From Sarcomyxa edulis (Eukaryota > Basidiomycota > Agaricomycetes > Agaricales > Mycenaceae): DNA of 64,000 nucleotides. A program made the position numbers and the translations under genes. The stretch covers positions 1,488,001-1,552,000 of the forward strand of contig QUOL01000006.1 in the NCBI GenBank assembly GCA_009761415.1. Reading direction: 5' to 3'. Positions 12,156 through 24,381 of the stretch are shown here, in pieces (the first letter of the stretch is position 1; each line of letters begins with the position of its first letter). Below the pieces are notes generated by a model. It made no database searches. It was not told the origin of the DNA and saw nothing but the letters and a program-made list of their open reading frames with translations.

Positions 12156-13430
12156 CTAACGCCGTATCCCCAATGAAGTTTTGCTTACAACTTTGCCTAC
12201 ATCTCTACATGTTAGGCTGTACCTGACTCCCCGCTTCAGGCTACCGCCCTCCCGCAGAAATTCATGATACTGAGGCTCGGTGACCATCTCCCAGTTCGCA
12301 ATTTCTGCTTCTAGGCTCGCCACCAGAGGTGGACCGTTGCCATCCTTGCTAGGAACGATATTATCAACGTCGATGCCCTGGATGCCATGCAAGTGGACTG
12401 TGTATAACGATGAGGTCGTGATCACCACACTCCGAGGTTCGAGGAAGATAGAAAGGACAGGAGAAGGGTCAATAAGCTTTCCTTCTGCTGTGCTGGCGGC
12501 TGAAAGAGGGGATTCGTCCGCGGGAGCTTTGTATCGGTAATAGTGGAAGAGCGAGTGGGAGCCCAGAGATATAGTGGCCACAACTGGGTGATACGCTGGT
12601 CCATCCTCATGCGGCTGGAGCGGCCGACGATTTGAATGACCTTTCACATGCGGAGAAAGGTGGAAGCTGATATGCGTACCATGATTCCTTGTCCAGGTAG
12701 ATACTTCGGGTCAAGGGAGATCAATTTGATATCGGAATTCTGAGTATAAATACATGCACGTACTTCATTCAAAATGACATGATTCGGTGTTCTGTGCGGA
12801 GACGAATCGAAGGCGCCAGTTTTCCGAAGGCGTGCGATAAGGTCCGGGCTAGAAGAAGTTAGTCAGGCCACATCACCAAATCTCCTGGAGCGATTTGCCA
12901 TATTCACTAATTCTTAATGAAAGATGGCATGTCTTGAGGAAATAAGACATTCTTTGACACCTCTCCCCCTGTCGCAGGATCGGAAAATTTGAGAATGGAG
13001 CCGTGAGTATCTTGCCGCCTGATCTGGAGAGAAGCAATAACTGACCCCAAAGTTGTAGGCTGTGTTCACGAAAGAGAATTAAGGTGAAGAACGGCAACGG
13101 TAATATGAGCATCCTGGCAATGAGGCTGAGAGGGCATGGAAGCAGACCGTCGGTGTGCAAGTTGTTTCCATTTCTGCAGCGGGGAGTCTTGTATCTAGAA
13201 ATCGGTGCGGTAAGAGACTTTGGGGTCAGAGTAGTGGCACTCAGACATACTTTACGAATCAAATATTCTTCTTCATCCTCGGTCACAAAATCTGTAGAAG
13301 TTCCAGGTGGCTCGTGAGGCGTTGGACTTTAGGACACGAAAGGCATTATGAATGTACTTGGCACGTAAAATACCTCATGGGTTCCTGGTACAGCATACTT
13401 GGACAAGTCCCATGCGTCTTGCGAGGTCAT
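12156..13430 (-). CDS. AlkB-like 2-oxoglutarate/Fe(II) dioxygenase, ALKBH6 type
   Basis: Starting at the ATG at 13430, the exons read MTSQDAWDLSKYAVPGTHEV, then FVTEDEEEYLIRK, IQDSPLQKWKQLAHRR, LQLWGGEVSKNVLFPQ, PDLIARLRKTGAFDSS, NEYLPGQGIM, and the last exon from about 12627 with PHEDGPAYHPVVATISLGSH. HED supplies the first His and Asp iron ligands; the distal His is probably in HLHGI; RYSLTCR carries the 2-oxoglutarate-binding Arg. This is the ALKBH6 branch of the AlkB superfamily, whose substrate is poorly defined (nucleic acid repair or demethylation is suspected). The first intron must be a 66-nt one from the GTACAT after VP to the AG before ATTTTGTG. Reading straight through meets a TAA, which is intronic. 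The gene looks intact and is convergent with the deaminase-like gene. Confidence 0.85.
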
Positions 13431-16400
13431 ACTTGTGAACCACGAGACTATATGTGTTGAAGCCTTGGAGGTCAAAATTGGGTCGAAAAGTAAATAACTC
13501 CGAGAAAATCTGCGCTTCCAAATACGGGACTTGTCGGAGTTTGATTTTACTAAGATGGCTGAAACGCACGTCTAAGTCACACTATACACTCCTGATTATC
13601 AAATTTTCAGGCCTCACGCCTCAGCGACGATCCGAGGGCGACAAAGTCTGAGCTTGGAAGAATTGCTAGTCGAATGTCACTCGTTCTGTGAGGTGTCTAG
13701 GCGCCGACCCAAAATAAGGACGAGGTAAACGACATCGAATGGGTTCGTCGACAGATTTTGACATCCTTGAACTGAGGTAAATAGTCGATCAAGAAAGCTT
13801 TGAGCGAACCTAGACCTCGTCGAGTCCCGTTACTCCATTCCAAGACCCTCCTCAGACGTCGCGAGGCTTGTTCCTTGTGCTTCTACATCACGTTCTCTTA
13901 CTGAGCGCGCGGTTGCGATCTCTTTCACCAACTCGATTGAGTTCATGCTTCTGTTCTAAGTCACCCGTATGCCGGAGAGATGTTTTGGTTCATATGCGGT
14001 TGTCAGAATTGCGGTTTAGAGGCAGTTTCGGCGTCGGGGACACCGGACATTATGGGCCGCGCCCATGTCCGAATAGTCGCGCATTAGAGGGTCACCACAG
14101 TCAAACGATTCATGATTTTAGAAGAATGAATTTTCGTTGCCGCAAGTAGCACCCAATTTCAACTCTAGCACCCTGACGTGAGAAACTCCTCGGTGAAGAC
14201 GCGAAGACGGGAGTAAGAAACATGCCGGGGACCTTTCAATTTTCCGGAGATTCCACGACGAAACAAGGTTCATTCATCTAGATCGTCTCGAGCACTGGAC
14301 GGTCAGATACTGGAGAAGCCGAAGCGAACTAGATAGTGAGGTGGACCGATGGGGACGTGCACAAGTTTGGTCCTGTGGATGCTGCAGTACTATCGGCGAC
14401 TCGGTGGGCGATTGCAAGGGGTTCCGCGGGATCAGGGTATAACATCTATTACCACAGGTAGTCAGGACCTTCGGAATAACGAGAGGACCCACAAATTGTT
14501 TTTTAGGTTCCGTCAAACCTAACGACGACCGAAAAGAGGATGGAAAATACCGCAGTCTCAAGGCCTTTTGGCAGAAGACCCATCTGCTTCATGCTGTGCT
14601 AGAAACGAGGCATTCTGCACGTCAAAAACCAAGAAAAGATGTCATAAAAATGATGATCCGTGAGTCTGTACAAAAGGCGCGTCTATCGGCGATCTGCATC
14701 TTTTACCAGGTCTGCTTAAGCCTCTAATCTCAAGATACCGGCGGCAAAATCGACCTGAATACCACCTATTTCTGCTCCGAGCTAGGGATGACGTGGAATA
14801 TTAGAACAAGATGTAGCCAGATCAAGTATCGGGGCCTACACGGGCACGTAGACGCATGGATAGCCACGACGATTGCAATTTCCGCACGATGGACGGCCAC
14901 CGTCGCATTTCAATTTTCTCCCTGATCAGAGGGAAGCATGGCTGTCAATATTGAAGACAAAGCAGAACAAACAGAGTATACCTACCTCTGCAAAATTGGC
15001 AAGCCATAGGTGTTCTTCTAGGTACTCTGGGAGAGTCCGATTGAGATTGATTCGATGTACTAGACTATTGGTACTGAGTTGAAAATCTTGCAAAAACTTC
15101 TGCGGGAAAAGTCACCTGTGTAGACGACATTCCTTGAGTGTTGTTACGTCGAACTCAAGAGGTAGGTAGATGGGTAGAATGATGGGTGCTGGGTGCTGAG
15201 TACCTTCCGTTGTTTTCGATGGGTTTATAAAGATTTCGAGACGCCGACATTGGGGTGGTGAGTACGTATGCGTCGCTAAATAATTTGCGACAAGGAAAAC
15301 CACGAGCGGCCAGAATTGGCAGCTTAGAATATTGATCGCTTTACTCGTAGTGCCCAAGCAAGGCATACTCGATGAGACCCTGCATCATAAATATGTAACT
15401 CGGACGAGATAGACGAGCATATTGCTTAAATTCATAGTGTTCAGGTGACTCACCAGATAAAGCATGGTATAAGGGTTTAGGGTGCACTGCGCTGTACACG
15501 AAAGTAAGCCAAAAATATTGACAGGTCGAGGTAAGAATCTTCACATCATTTATCGCAAGAAGCAGTCCCTCCTACGTGCGATAGATACTATGAATGCAAA
15601 TTCGGATGTTTGGAACTTCGACGATACATCAGGAACAAGCGCTTCCTAATATAACTTTGGCTCGAATCATTTGTCTGGGTTCTATTCGAACATCACCGTG
15701 TTCTGAAGTTGAAGCCCATGGGCATATCCCGGAAATCGGGGCAATTTGGGATACAACGAGGCTAAATCCCCGTAAGTGTGCTAGATGGATCTGACCTAGC
15801 ACCAGGAGTAACTGTTCCCTGGTTCCAACAACATCGTCGAGACAGATATATGAGAGTAACTCACGATCGTGTACCGAATTGATGGATTTTGAAGATCTCA
15901 CGTGTCATAGGATTGCGATTTGAGTTCCAGCCTTCGCGGGTACGATTGTTCGAGGCCTGGGGTAGCGTCCTACTAGGATAATTGTGCGGTCAATGAGTCG
16001 GGGTCATATCCGTCGCATGAATTTGAAGCATGAAGCTTGTTCGCTATATTGAAACTCCGCATTGACTCCGAACGGCTATTACCGCGCTCCCCTAATTCTG
16101 AGGGTCGTCACGGTCATTGCTTCGTGAACGTCTTTGACTGTGAGCAAATTCTAAGAGCTTGCGAGTCCTGACGTCCTCCAGGGATTCATCTTACTATATT
16201 GGACGCGTGGTAATCGCTCGTTGTACTCTAGATGAGTCCTCCTTGTTCGTCCGAGATGGTTTAACCTTTAGAGCTCCTTGTCAGTGAACTTCAATACAAC
16301 TCGGGCCTTGGCGCGATTTCATCAATTCTCTTCACAGGACCTTGGCTCGCGATACGTGCGCCCAATGTACGCAGACTTGAAATATCATTACATGTACTGC

Positions 16401-19400
16401 AGGTCCATCAAAAGATTTGTGCGCTCTGCGGCCTTTTCATCTTAGGTAGGCAAACACCCGTTCAACTTGCAACTTAAACTTAGCCGTGTACTAACCTTTT
16501 CCCTGTTGTGAGAGATCGGCACGGCATAAAGCAATGTGCTTGCTTGGCTGATCAAGTACTCGCAAGTGTAGACCTGGTCGACGTTACGGCATTCGTTCAA
16601 CACAGTGTTGATAATCAAGTTACCTGGAGTCTCATGGTGCAGTGCGGCGCTACTAGATTGATTGATGACTGGTATTTCCGGTTTTTGACGGCTTTCCAGA
16701 GTTACTGACATATGATACGGTCGAAATCTTGTTGACCGTCAGCATGTCACGACGTTCTTAACAGCAGCCGGGGAAGATGCACGACTCGACGGCAAGTATA
16801 TTCTTGATAACACTGGAAGCATCCTTGAAATTCTCGACGCAGAGTCTTCGTAGCCTTGATGAGGCGGATATTGTGCGTATTTCGGACGTGTTACCATGAC
16901 TGAATATACCATCGAACCCAGCTCGTTATACACATTGAACGAAGAACCCCCGATCGATTGAATTCTCTTCCTGGACGTCTTGACGGTCACCTATAATCCC
17001 GGCTGCTCTAATTCCATAGATCGGCATCTACAGAACAATCTTATTGAATGAAGTTGCGACGTACAACACCGTAGTGCTGTCAATTCACGTTTACGAGATA
17101 ACGACAGCCTTTAGGTCGAGCTTCACCCCCCCTTTTCCCAAGGCATACAATGTTTCCGTCATTCTTCCCCTATTTTCTGATCATCGTGATTCTCAAGTCA
17201 ACGACGCGTATGCTGAACGCGTTTATAGCATCAAGATGTCTTCGGAGAAGCAGCGTGACGCTATCTATAACGATACGAGATGCATATCTCATGTCACTCC
17301 CTGAACCTTGGGAGAAGGTCTCGTCATTGTGTCCTCTAGCGAGAGCTTCCGTATTTCTCGAACATGTCGAAACGACACGCCTTCAGGGAGAAACGCCGCA
17401 TTTCTTCACGATTTCGATTTTTCCAACGGTATAAAAACTCTCACATCCCTGGTAGTCCATGTCAGCCACGGTCCACGGTATCCTCAGCCTGGGAAGGACC
17501 GTGATCTGCAGCTTTGCCATGCCTCAAGGCCTTCCCGTCGTCCTTCTACAACTCCTTTGAGTAAAACACCACAATCTTTAATCCCGAACTCCGTCTCTGA
17601 ACTCAATTTTCTGTTCCCCGTCAGCCTTTCAATTGTATCTCTCACAGAGATCGCTTTCAACCTCATGTCTCGTTGACTTTCTCTCGTTTCCATGCTGGTA
17701 CGCCCCTTTGTCTTTATCTGTGCATATATGGTTAGTTGCGAAGGACACTCACAGCTACCATGGCACCTTTGACCTTCATCGGAATTTAGAACAGATATTC
17801 GTATCTCCCATCTGTCGGACCACGCCCAGAGACATACCTAGAATTCCATACCGAAGGGATGGTCAAGACGAATTAGCGCCTAAGAACTCATGACAGGGAC
17901 CTGGAAGCCAACTGTCTCCTCCTGATATCTCCTGATATCTGAGGGCGTCTGTTGCCGTTTTGCCTATTATGATCCAGTTCACTGAAATATTTACCTTGTT
18001 GACCGTATAGGATCTGCCACCATCGATGACCGCCAACCGACTATACCCTATGGGTATATCTACGGCAAAGACGGTATGAGCATGTGGAGAATGTTAGCGC
18101 CGTAGGATGCAGCAATATATTTTTCGCGTAAGTGAAGATCTACTCGACTCTTGCTGGTGACATCCTTACAGGGTATATAGAACAGCTAGATTTTTCGATT
18201 CTAGTCTTGCGGCCGCTCTCGTCCGGTATCTTGAGTCAATCTTCGCCCCGTATCTGATATGCTTGTCAGTCCGAGTCCTATATCGACTCGAGAGGATTAT
18301 TAAACTACTAGTAAGCATTCTAAAATTCCCTGGTTTAATCCCCGGCCCATATAGATGCGGACATCAGGCGTACTCTTGGACTCGTAGCGAATCCACGTCG
18401 TTGAGGGGGATAAGTTTTCTGGATTGAAGAGGTAGGACTGCTGCGTATCTTCTGATGGAGCATTCATAATAGAACTCGGAAAACCATTGACCATCCTCCG
18501 TTCAGAAGAATTCTTCCAATGAAAATTCAGCCTATACGGTCATCGATTGATCTCATAGGTCAATCCTATCCGCGAGTCTTTCCTCTTCCAATGTCCTGGG
18601 TCGCTATCAGACTTTAGTTGCTTAACGGAGATATTTGAGCGTGGAATTGCGCGTCAGGATTTGGCCATTCGCGGGTACCTTACTCTACAGCAGGCTGGGT
18701 AGCTTCACACCTATATGGCGCATTGCGTTCGAATTTTCGATGCTCAGATAAATTCCCTTGGGGATTCAGATTACTGGCTCTTCAAAGGCTTTCTCGAGAA
18801 GCTAAAATTATAACTTATCGATATTAGCCTCGACCACAACGCGTTTCTCGATTGTTCAGTCAGGCTGTGCGATTGCCCTCAGAACATGGTTACCTCTTCA
18901 TCTCATGCCTCTGGACTGAGCGAACTAGAAAGCCTGACGCAAATAGATCTTCTGTTCGCCGTCTATAAGCATGTACCCTGTTTTGATATGGCTCCCGTCT
19001 CGGTTTGAGGCATATTGATTCCCTGGTGGTGTTACGACGAAGGACTTGGAGCACATCCTTCACATCGAAGAAAGACGAACACTATAATATTCTGAAGAGG
19101 TAACAGACTAGTACTATTGAAGTACCGACCATATACCGGCGAGATACAGAAAACGAATGTGGCAAGTTATCTCCACAAATGAACAGATCGAATTTTGTGT
19201 AGCCAACAAGAGGCAGTTTGCTGCACCTCGTGAGTCGGCGTAGGCGCCATGAACGTTTTGAATGACCTCCGAATAGGGTGACCATGACAGGATTGGTAAA
19301 TTTCGAATGCGAACACCTGTTCTAGATGTTAGAGGGTTGTGATAAGGTCCTTCGCCACAGGGGGAATCCTATGATACGAAATGAGACACCAAGAAATGCA

Positions 19401-19806
19401 TTCAGCACGTTGGAGTTTGGAATCCTGTGATAACGTCCTTTGGGCAGATCCACAGAGTATTCTCGGATCGTTTTGAAGCGTCAAATTATTCCTGAGAAGA
19501 TCGTGCAGTGGCATATTGAGGATGCCAAAGGTGAGATAGTGGCCGTCTCTTGAGTGTTTCAAGTCGACCCGGACAAGCTCCAGATTCTCTACGATTTTTG
19601 TAGATTTGTTAGGTTTTTTGTCGTCCGAGATGATGGTGGTCATATGAAAAGCTGCGCAGCCACAACTCGCGACTGCAACACGCCTCAGTGCATCAACGTT
19701 AACCACTTTCATTGAATCATCTTGGCCTGAACGACGACGCTGGTATCTTTCTAGGCCCACGTTTTGAGGATTGGCGTAATATTCGCGTTGATTTTGCACA
19801 GGGTCT
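13431..19806. other. 6.4-kb gene-poor stretch, no supported gene
   Basis: All frames on both strands are cut into pieces under about 165 codons with no recognisable catalytic or structural motif. I see no long terminal repeats, no reverse transcriptase, integrase or transposase signature, and no terminal inverted repeats. A perfect 11-base direct duplication (CTCCTGATATC) occurs at about 17921-17943. Short minus-strand runs such as FDVTTLKECRLHR near 15120 could be leftovers of a leucine-rich (F-box type) gene, but this is too weak to annotate. Flanking genes are conserved housekeeping genes. Degenerated accessory genes or an ancient element are the likeliest contents. Confidence 0.5.
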
Positions 19807-22800
19807 ATGTCTGACATACCCTTGCATTCTATCCGTCAAAACAAGTCTAGAGCGGGGTACACCCGGATCGATAATTCTACTTCTGGTCTTGCACCTTCGA
19901 ACGGCAGACCAAATATGCCTCCAGCGTCTATCAGAGCGGCGGCAGCAGCAGCGTCATCTTCTAGTGCTGCCAGGAGGAATGCGAAACGCCTCGGGAAACA
20001 GAGGAACAGATACGAGGATAATCCAGAAGAGCAGGCTAACTTGCTGGGAGGCGATCAATTCGACGACGATGGATTTGAGGAAGACGGAACGGATGGTCGA
20101 GCAGGCTCACCAGGTCCACAGGTACGCGTATCGCACCTCCGTTTTGAGGTCAAATTCTCATCGTGAGGTAGGATGCTCCTGCTGCGCCGAAGGGGCGACC
20201 AATCAAAGATAGCTCGCGAACAATTCCTTTCCGACCGCCAGGTATGTAGTGGACTCCTGCCTGTGTTACAAGTCTCATGACCTTTCTCCAGACAAATTCC
20301 AGAGCAAATTTCCCCCAAACATAGTCCGGAATCAGAAATATAATGCCTTTACGTTCCTTCCTTTAGTCTTCTATGAACAGTTCAAATTCTTCTTCAATCT
20401 ATACTTCCTCTTGGTTGCACTGTCCCAGTTTGTACCGGCTCTTAAGATTGGTGAGACCGTTGAATTATCTCAATCTCTTCTTCTAATGCTGTTTGCGCTC
20501 TAGGTTTCATAGCAACATATATCGCTCCCCTGGCATTCGTCCTATTCGTCACTATGGGCAAAGAAGCATATGACGATTATAAACGCAATCTTCGTGACGG
20601 TGAAGCCAACTCCCAAAAGTACCTTATCCTCGAACCGCCGAATAACCCTCCTTCTCCCGCCTCGGAAAATTATGTTGATAATGGGCCACATACGCGCGCT
20701 GTACCCTCATCTTCCTTACGTGTAGGAGATTTGGTTCATCTGGAGAAAAACCAACGCGTACCAGCCGATCTAGTCCTCCTTCGTACATCGGACGCCTCGG
20801 GCACATGTTTCATTCGGACAGATCAGTTGGATGGAGAGACAGACTGGAAGCTCAGAGTTGCTGTCCCCTCATGTCAAAAGATGCACAATGAAACGGAGCT
20901 GCTGACACTGGACGCCGAAATCTACGGCATGTGACCTTTCTTCAAATCTACCGTTGGTTTTTTTTCATTAATTCTGGGTACCAATGTCCAGCCGATGCAC
21001 CCATTAAAGATATACATTCATTTATCGGAACATTTACCATCAATACGCCGCCAGCCCCTACCCTCAATTCAAACAATGAAGTCCCTATGGTCCCTGTGCC
21101 CACGGTCGCTCCTCTCACAGCTGAAAACGTGCTTTGGTCAAATACAGTATTGGCTGCTGGATCTGCCGTTGGCTTTGTAATCTACACTGGCTCCGAGACC
21201 AGGGCAGTCATGAATACAAGCCATCCAGAAACAAAGACCGGATTGTTAGACTTGGAAATCAATAAATTAGCCAAGGTGAGTAATTTATCTGGACCTTTCT
21301 GAGACCGTTGGGCCTCATTTTTCTTGGTAGATCCTATGCGTCGTCACGTTTGCCCTATCAGTGGTCCTCGTTGCCTTGAACGGATTCAGAGGCTTGTGGT
21401 ATGTCTACGTGTTCAGGTTCTTGATTCTCTTCTCGTCTATCATTCCTATAAGGTGAAGCCTTTCTGTATATGCAATCTTGATGATCTAACTGACGGTTGA
21501 CTGACCAGCTTGCGTGTCAATTTGGACATGGGTAAAACGGTATATGCACAGCAAATTATGAACGATAACGAGATACCAAACACTATCGTCCGGACAAGTA
21601 CATTACCAGAGGAGTTGGGCCGAATAGAGTATCTTCTCAGTGATAAGACTGGCACCCTAACGCAGAATGGTAAGATCTTCATCTCCTACACAGTAGCATG
21701 GATGTTGAACGCCTGACAGAAATGGAGATGAAGAAGCTCCACATGGGCACGATGTCTTACGGATTCGATTCTATGGATGAGGTCGCGCATCAACTATCTC
21801 TAGCGTTTGGCGCTGTGAACGAGCACGGTATGGGTCTATTGACTGGGCTTTGATGTTTGAGTAATTTTTTGATAGGTCATACGCGACAAGGTTCATTATC
21901 CACAGGAGCACAACTAGCGACTCGAGGACGAAGGGACATGTCTTCTCGAGTCCGCGACGTGGTGTTGAGTCTTGCATTATGTCATAATGTAGATCCATTT
22001 CCTCTCTTCAGTCTTATCGTGGATTTGTATAGGCTTGATGCTGACTGCGCACTTTCGTCCAGGTCACTCCAGTAACAAACGATGACGGTACAGTCACATA
22101 CCAGGCATCGTCTCCAGATGAAGTAGCAATTGTCAAATGGACACAATCAGTAGGACTTACGCTCGTCTTCCGTGACCGCACGAAGATCGAACTGGAGACT
22201 CCATCTGGCTCAAGGATTGTATTCGACGTCCTCGAGATATTCCCGTTCACTTCCGAGTCGAAGAGAATGGGCATCGTAGTACGCGATACACAGTCAGGAG
22301 AAATCATCTTTCTACAAAAGGGTGCCGATGTCGTCATGACCAAAATCGTTCAACGGAATGATTGGCTCGAGGAAGAAACGGCAAACATGGCTAGAGAGGG
22401 TTTACGGACTCTAGTCATGGCGCGAAAGAGGCTTAGTGGAGCATTATATGCCGAGTTCAAGGAAAAACATCATGAGGCAAGTGTGAGACTCGAAGCACGT
22501 AACGAGGCCATGACTGCTGTTGTCGCCGAGTACCTGGAACGGGACTTAGAGTTGCTCGGATTGACAGGAGTCGAGGACAAACTACAGGATGATGTCAAGT
22601 CTACTCTGGAGTTGCTCAGGAACGCCGGAATCAAGATTTGGATGTTGACTGGTGACAAAATCGAAACTGCACGGTGCATTGCTATATCTACAAAGTTGGT
22701 GGCACGGAATCAGTATATTCACGAAGTGGCTAAACGTTCGTTTACTCCCTTCTTACCGGTGTGGGTGCTAGCTGATCTCGATGCATTAGTGAAGACATCC

Positions 22801-24155
22801 GATGAAGTTCGCGATCAGTTAGAATTCTTGCAGTCGAAATTGGATTGCTGTCTAGTCATCGATGGTGATTCTCTCCAGGTATTTGCTCTCCATTCTAGTC
22901 CTAATTGACATCATTCAAGCGATTGACTGTTGTAGTTATGCCTTGACCTCTTCAAAAACGAGTTTATAGAGATCGCAACCAAATTATCCGCGGTGGTCGC
23001 CTGCAGATGCTCCCCAACACAAAAAGCAGATGTGGCTCGACTCATCCGCAAACACACGAGAAAACGGGTATGCTGCATCGGAGACGGTGGAAACGATGTC
23101 AGCATGATTCAGGCAGCTGACGTTGGTTTGTGAATTTGCGTGCTTACTTCAAAGTGAAGGTACTGACTGTGTTCTACTAGGTGTGGGTATCGTTGGGAAA
23201 GAAGGGAAGCAGGCCTCGTTAGCGGCTGATTTCTCAGTCACTCAATTCAGCTACCTCACCAAACTTCTTCTCTGGCATGGTCGCAACTCGTATCGACGCT
23301 CTGCCAAGTTGGCCCAGTTCGTGATCCATCGTGGACTCATCATTTCAATCATGCAAGCCGTTTTCTCTGCTATTTTCTATTTCGCCCCCATTGCGCTGTA
23401 CCAAGGGTGGCTGATGGCTGGATATGCCACCGTTTATACCATGGCCCCGGTCTTCTCACTCGTCCTCGATCGGGATGTCAGTGAAGACCTGGCCCTCTTA
23501 TACCCCGAACTATACAAGGAATTGACCAAAGTGAATATCGTACAACACTCTATACATGAGTTCTTCTGACACAAATTTTACCCGTAGGGTCGCGCCTTGT
23601 CTTACAAGACCTTCTTCCAGTGGCTTATGATCAGTGTTTATCAGGGTACGTACTGTTGCATTTCGTGAGTTCAGCGCGAAGTCCTCATAGTCTTGAACCT
23701 ACATTCAGGTGCCGCCATTATGATCATGTCACTCGTACTCTTCGAGAACGAATTTCTGCACATCGTTTCGATCTCATTTACTGCCCTGGTACTCAATGAA
23801 CTTATCATGGTCGCACTCGAAATCACTACTTGGTGAGTTGGGTTGTCATGACTGTTTTTCCTCACCGACTCATCAGACAAAATTTACAGGCATATCTACA
23901 TGGTCATTTCTGAAGTTGTGACTTTATTCTTCTACGTCATAAGTATTGCTTTTCTACCTGAATACTTTGGTATGATTGCGCTTTCCGTGATTCATGTCAC
24001 CGACTTACTGATCTCTTCCAGATCTTTCCTTCGTTATAACCGCCGGATTCGCGTGGAAGGTAGTGGTTATTGTGGCGATAAGCGCACTACCGCTGTATAT
24101 TATCAAACTTATCCACAGTAGAGTGTCGCCTGCAGCTTCTAGCAAACTGCTGTAA
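19807..24155 (+). CDS. NEO1: P4-type phospholipid-translocating ATPase, Neo1/ATP9 type
   Basis: This multi-exon gene encodes a lipid flippase of the Golgi/endosomal membrane. The N-terminus is Ala/Ser-rich and acidic, followed by [20 protein letters not shown] and the first membrane hairpin. Actuator-domain motifs follow: [20 protein letters not shown] and [12 protein letters not shown]. The PISL motif of the fourth helix is split by an intron near 21450-21508. The phosphorylation site DKTGTLTQN is intact (about 21640-21668). Also present are the nucleotide-binding [17 protein letters not shown], the hinge MLTGDK, and [33 protein letters not shown] and the C-terminal helices ending in LPEYF then DLSFV are characteristic of Neo1/ATP9 rather than Drs2/Dnf. 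Neo1 acts on phosphatidylethanolamine and, unlike most P4-ATPases, does not need a Cdc50 subunit. The stop TAA is at 24153-24155. It is convergent with NST1, with 226 bases between the stops. Confidence 0.94.
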
Positions 24156-24381
24156 TATCAGGCTTGCTTTTTCTAAACGTCACGATCACTCGACGGGCAC
24201 AGATCTTTTCATAATGTATTGCAATCATGTTGGTCAGTAGTGGATGGGCAATAATCGGAGAAGGTATTGAGAAAAATGAATGAAGCAATCAAGCATGCAG
24301 TGAAAGATAGTCGCTAACGAGTGCATCAGACGAAAAGGGCAAGAAGAGATGTTATAGAAAAGAATAAGAGAAAACGAAGAC

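Noticed and set aside
13290..13430. In-frame TAA early in the ALKBH6-like gene, suggesting a pseudogene
   Set aside because: A 66-nt GT-AG intron (donor GTACATTC, acceptor CTACAG) removes the stop and joins FYVP to NFVTEDEEEY in phase, as expected for the family.
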